From Deltaproteobacteria bacterium (GTDB taxonomy: Bacteria; UBA10199; 2-02-FULL-50-16; JAJFLM01): 34,015 nt of DNA. Numbering within the stretch: position 1 is the stretch's first letter; the number at the start of each line of letters is the position of its first letter. This document shows, one piece after another, positions 32,946 through 34,015 of this stretch. Under the pieces are notes generated by a model, which was given only the letters and a program-made list of their open reading frames with translations, did not search any database and was not told where the DNA came from. A program made the translations under genes and the position numbers. Location of the stretch: assembly GCA_021772655.1 (NCBI GenBank), contig JAJFLM010000098.1:1-34015 (forward strand). The letters are read 5' to 3'.

Positions 32946-34015
32946 GTGTCTGTCATTGATCATGATTATGAGATTATCCGCCTACTCGGTGAAGGCATGT
33001 CCGGGGAAGTTTACGAAGTCACCCGCAACCAACAAACCTGGGCACTCAAACTCTTAAAGCAACAACCCGAACAAAGTGATCCCGCAGCTTGGATTGAGGC
33101 CTTTAAGTTTGAATTCTCGCTGCTCAAAGATATCAACCACCCCCACATTGTAAGCATTGGTGATTTTGGTTGGGACCGCGAACGCGATCAACTTTATTTC
33201 ACGCAAGAATTGGTGCAAGGCGTCCCCCTCAACGAATACTTAACGCCCAAAACTGACATCAACACCGCACAAGATTTATTTAGACAATGCTTGCAAGGTT
33301 TAGACGCCATCCATCAAGCCAATGCCTTGCACGGTGACATCAAGCCCTCGAATATTTTTGTGGTTACCTCCACTCAGCAACCCGCCATCAAAATTTTAGA
33401 TCTAGGAATCTCCCACCCGCGCTTTCAATTGAATTCTGGAACCCCGGCTTACATGGCTCCTGAAAAAATTCTTGGAGACACCGTGGACGTACGTTCTGAC
33501 CTCTATTCCTTAGCGGTCAGTTTTTATGAATGTCTCACGGCCAGCAATCCCTTCCGCGGCAAGAGTAGTAATGAAACTTTACGAAATCAAACCGCCCTGC
33601 TCCCAGCTGCTCCTGGCTCATTAAATCGCGCCATCACACCTACTTTCAATCAAATCCTCTTCCGCTTATTAGCAAAGAACCCGCGCGACCGTTACAACAA
33701 TGCAAAAACAGTACTTGAGACACTCTCCTTACAACAAGGGGGGCATCATGCGATTGCAGCCCCGCTATTAACAGAACGCTGGATTGGCCGCAGCGATACC
33801 GTCGAGCAAGCCACCCAGTGGTCACAAAACCTCAGTGACTTTTCAGTACTTTTTATCACGGGTCCTGCAGGCATCGGTAAATCGCGTCTGCTGGAAGAAA
33901 TGAAATACGAATTTGAATTGGCCGGCAATAGTGTGCGCAGTTATTCCCCTGCCAATAAAGGCAAATTGCAAGCGAACGTTATTTATTTATTAGACGATGA
34001 CAGCCTGCAGGCTGA
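32946..34015 (+). CDS. Ser/Thr protein kinase-ATPase fusion (3' end beyond window)
   Basis: About 356 residues visible, open at the right edge and therefore missing from the track. It starts at GTG 32946; an in-frame TAA lies 10 nt upstream and no ribosome site is seen, so it may be leaderless. The kinase domain is at the very N-terminus: LLGEGMSGEVYEV, Lys35 (WALK), catalytic loop HGDIKPSN (Asp131) with Gly in place of Arg (a non-RD kinase), DLG for DFG, and PAYMAPE. From about residue 285 (ERWIGRSDTVEQATQW) an ATPase begins with Walker A GPAGIGKS. This is the order found in large bacterial kinase-AAA/STAND-TPR regulators. It lacks the N-terminal domain and N-terminal motif of the three kinases in the central cluster, so it is a separate lineage. 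Confidence 0.88.
   Translation, partial: MSVIDHDYEIIRLLGEGMSGEVYEVTRNQQTWALKLLKQQPEQSDPAAWIEAFKFEFSLLKDINHPHIVSIGDFGWDRERDQLYFTQELVQGVPLNEYLTPKTDINTAQDLFRQCLQGLDAIHQANALHGDIKPSNIFVVTSTQQPAIKILDLGISHPRFQLNSGTPAYMAPEKILGDTVDVRSDLYSLAVSFYECLTASNPFRGKSSNETLRNQTALLPAAPGSLNRAITPTFNQILFRLLAKNPRDRYNNAKTVLETLSLQQGGHHAIAAPLLTERWIGRSDTVEQATQWSQNLSDFSVLFITGPAGIGKSRLLEEMKYEFELAGNSVRSYSPANKGKLQANVIYLLDDDSLQA

Overview
The window (about 34 kb, moderate GC, densely coded) looks like chromosomal DNA from a Gram-negative bacterium of the old 'deltaproteobacterial' grade (Bdellovibrionota, Myxococcota or a related uncultured phylum). The support is indirect. It holds several Hanks-type Ser/Thr kinases, a class III cyclase fused to an ATPase, good GG-N10-GC sigma-54 promoters, OmpA and PEGA proteins, lipoproteins, and a surface beta-helix protein with CGDG...GEECDDGN cysteine repeats and a hydrophobic-plus-basic C-terminal tail of the MYXO-CTERM style. 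No tRNA, rRNA, CRISPR array, insertion sequence or prophage was seen.

Left block (1-5142, all minus strand): a tightly packed operon of exported proteins, apparently read from a sigma-54 promoter near 5130. In order of transcription it encodes a PEGA-domain protein with a C-terminal membrane anchor, a lipoprotein, an OmpA/Pal-like lipoprotein, a fibre protein with a phage-tail-fibre-like tip, and a matrixin-type metalloprotease cut by the left edge. It reads as a surface fibre/adhesion module with envelope anchors and a secreted protease.

Central block (5398-21155): a signalling cluster of a type I do not recognise. A 1482-residue adenylyl cyclase-AAA ATPase-TPR protein is divergent from kinase 1. 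Kinase 1 is convergent with a metallo-beta-lactamase-fold hydrolase. That hydrolase is divergent from kinase 2, whose stop codon overlaps the start of kinase 3. The three kinases are paralogues of about 1000 residues: helical N-terminal domain, kinase, helical repeat, beta-sandwich, and a C-terminal FGE/SUMF1-like domain without the FGE catalytic cysteines. At the start codons I prefer, most of these proteins begin with a similar short hydrophobic segment (…N-x-[AS]-x-LLAS…) that is not followed by an obvious exported domain. This cluster is the best candidate here for an undescribed system.

Right-centre block (21156-30709): a Rieske ferredoxin, the beta-helix surface protein, an orphan RND transporter permease, an unrecognised secreted protein overlapping head-to-head with a PhnD-like periplasmic binding protein, and a ROK-family sugar kinase. 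Convergent pairs abut or overlap by 0-28 nt, so there is almost no room for terminators.

Right block (29756-34015): a very good sigma-54 promoter on the minus strand (about 32722-32735) precedes three tiny genes missed by the ORF track (32, 43 and 53 residues). They are followed by a beta-propeller-like lipoprotein and the ROK kinase. Divergent from them, across an AT-rich spacer, a further Ser/Thr kinase-ATPase runs off the right end. A 28-nt imperfect palindrome of the family GTAGGGGCGTATTGCAATACGCCCCTAC occurs twice (3668 and 24172), once inside the coding sequence of a lipoprotein signal peptide.

Start codons were re-chosen against the ORF track wherever a Shine-Dalgarno site, a signal peptide or an overlap supported it. 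Several of the track's starts are TTG or GTG extensions.
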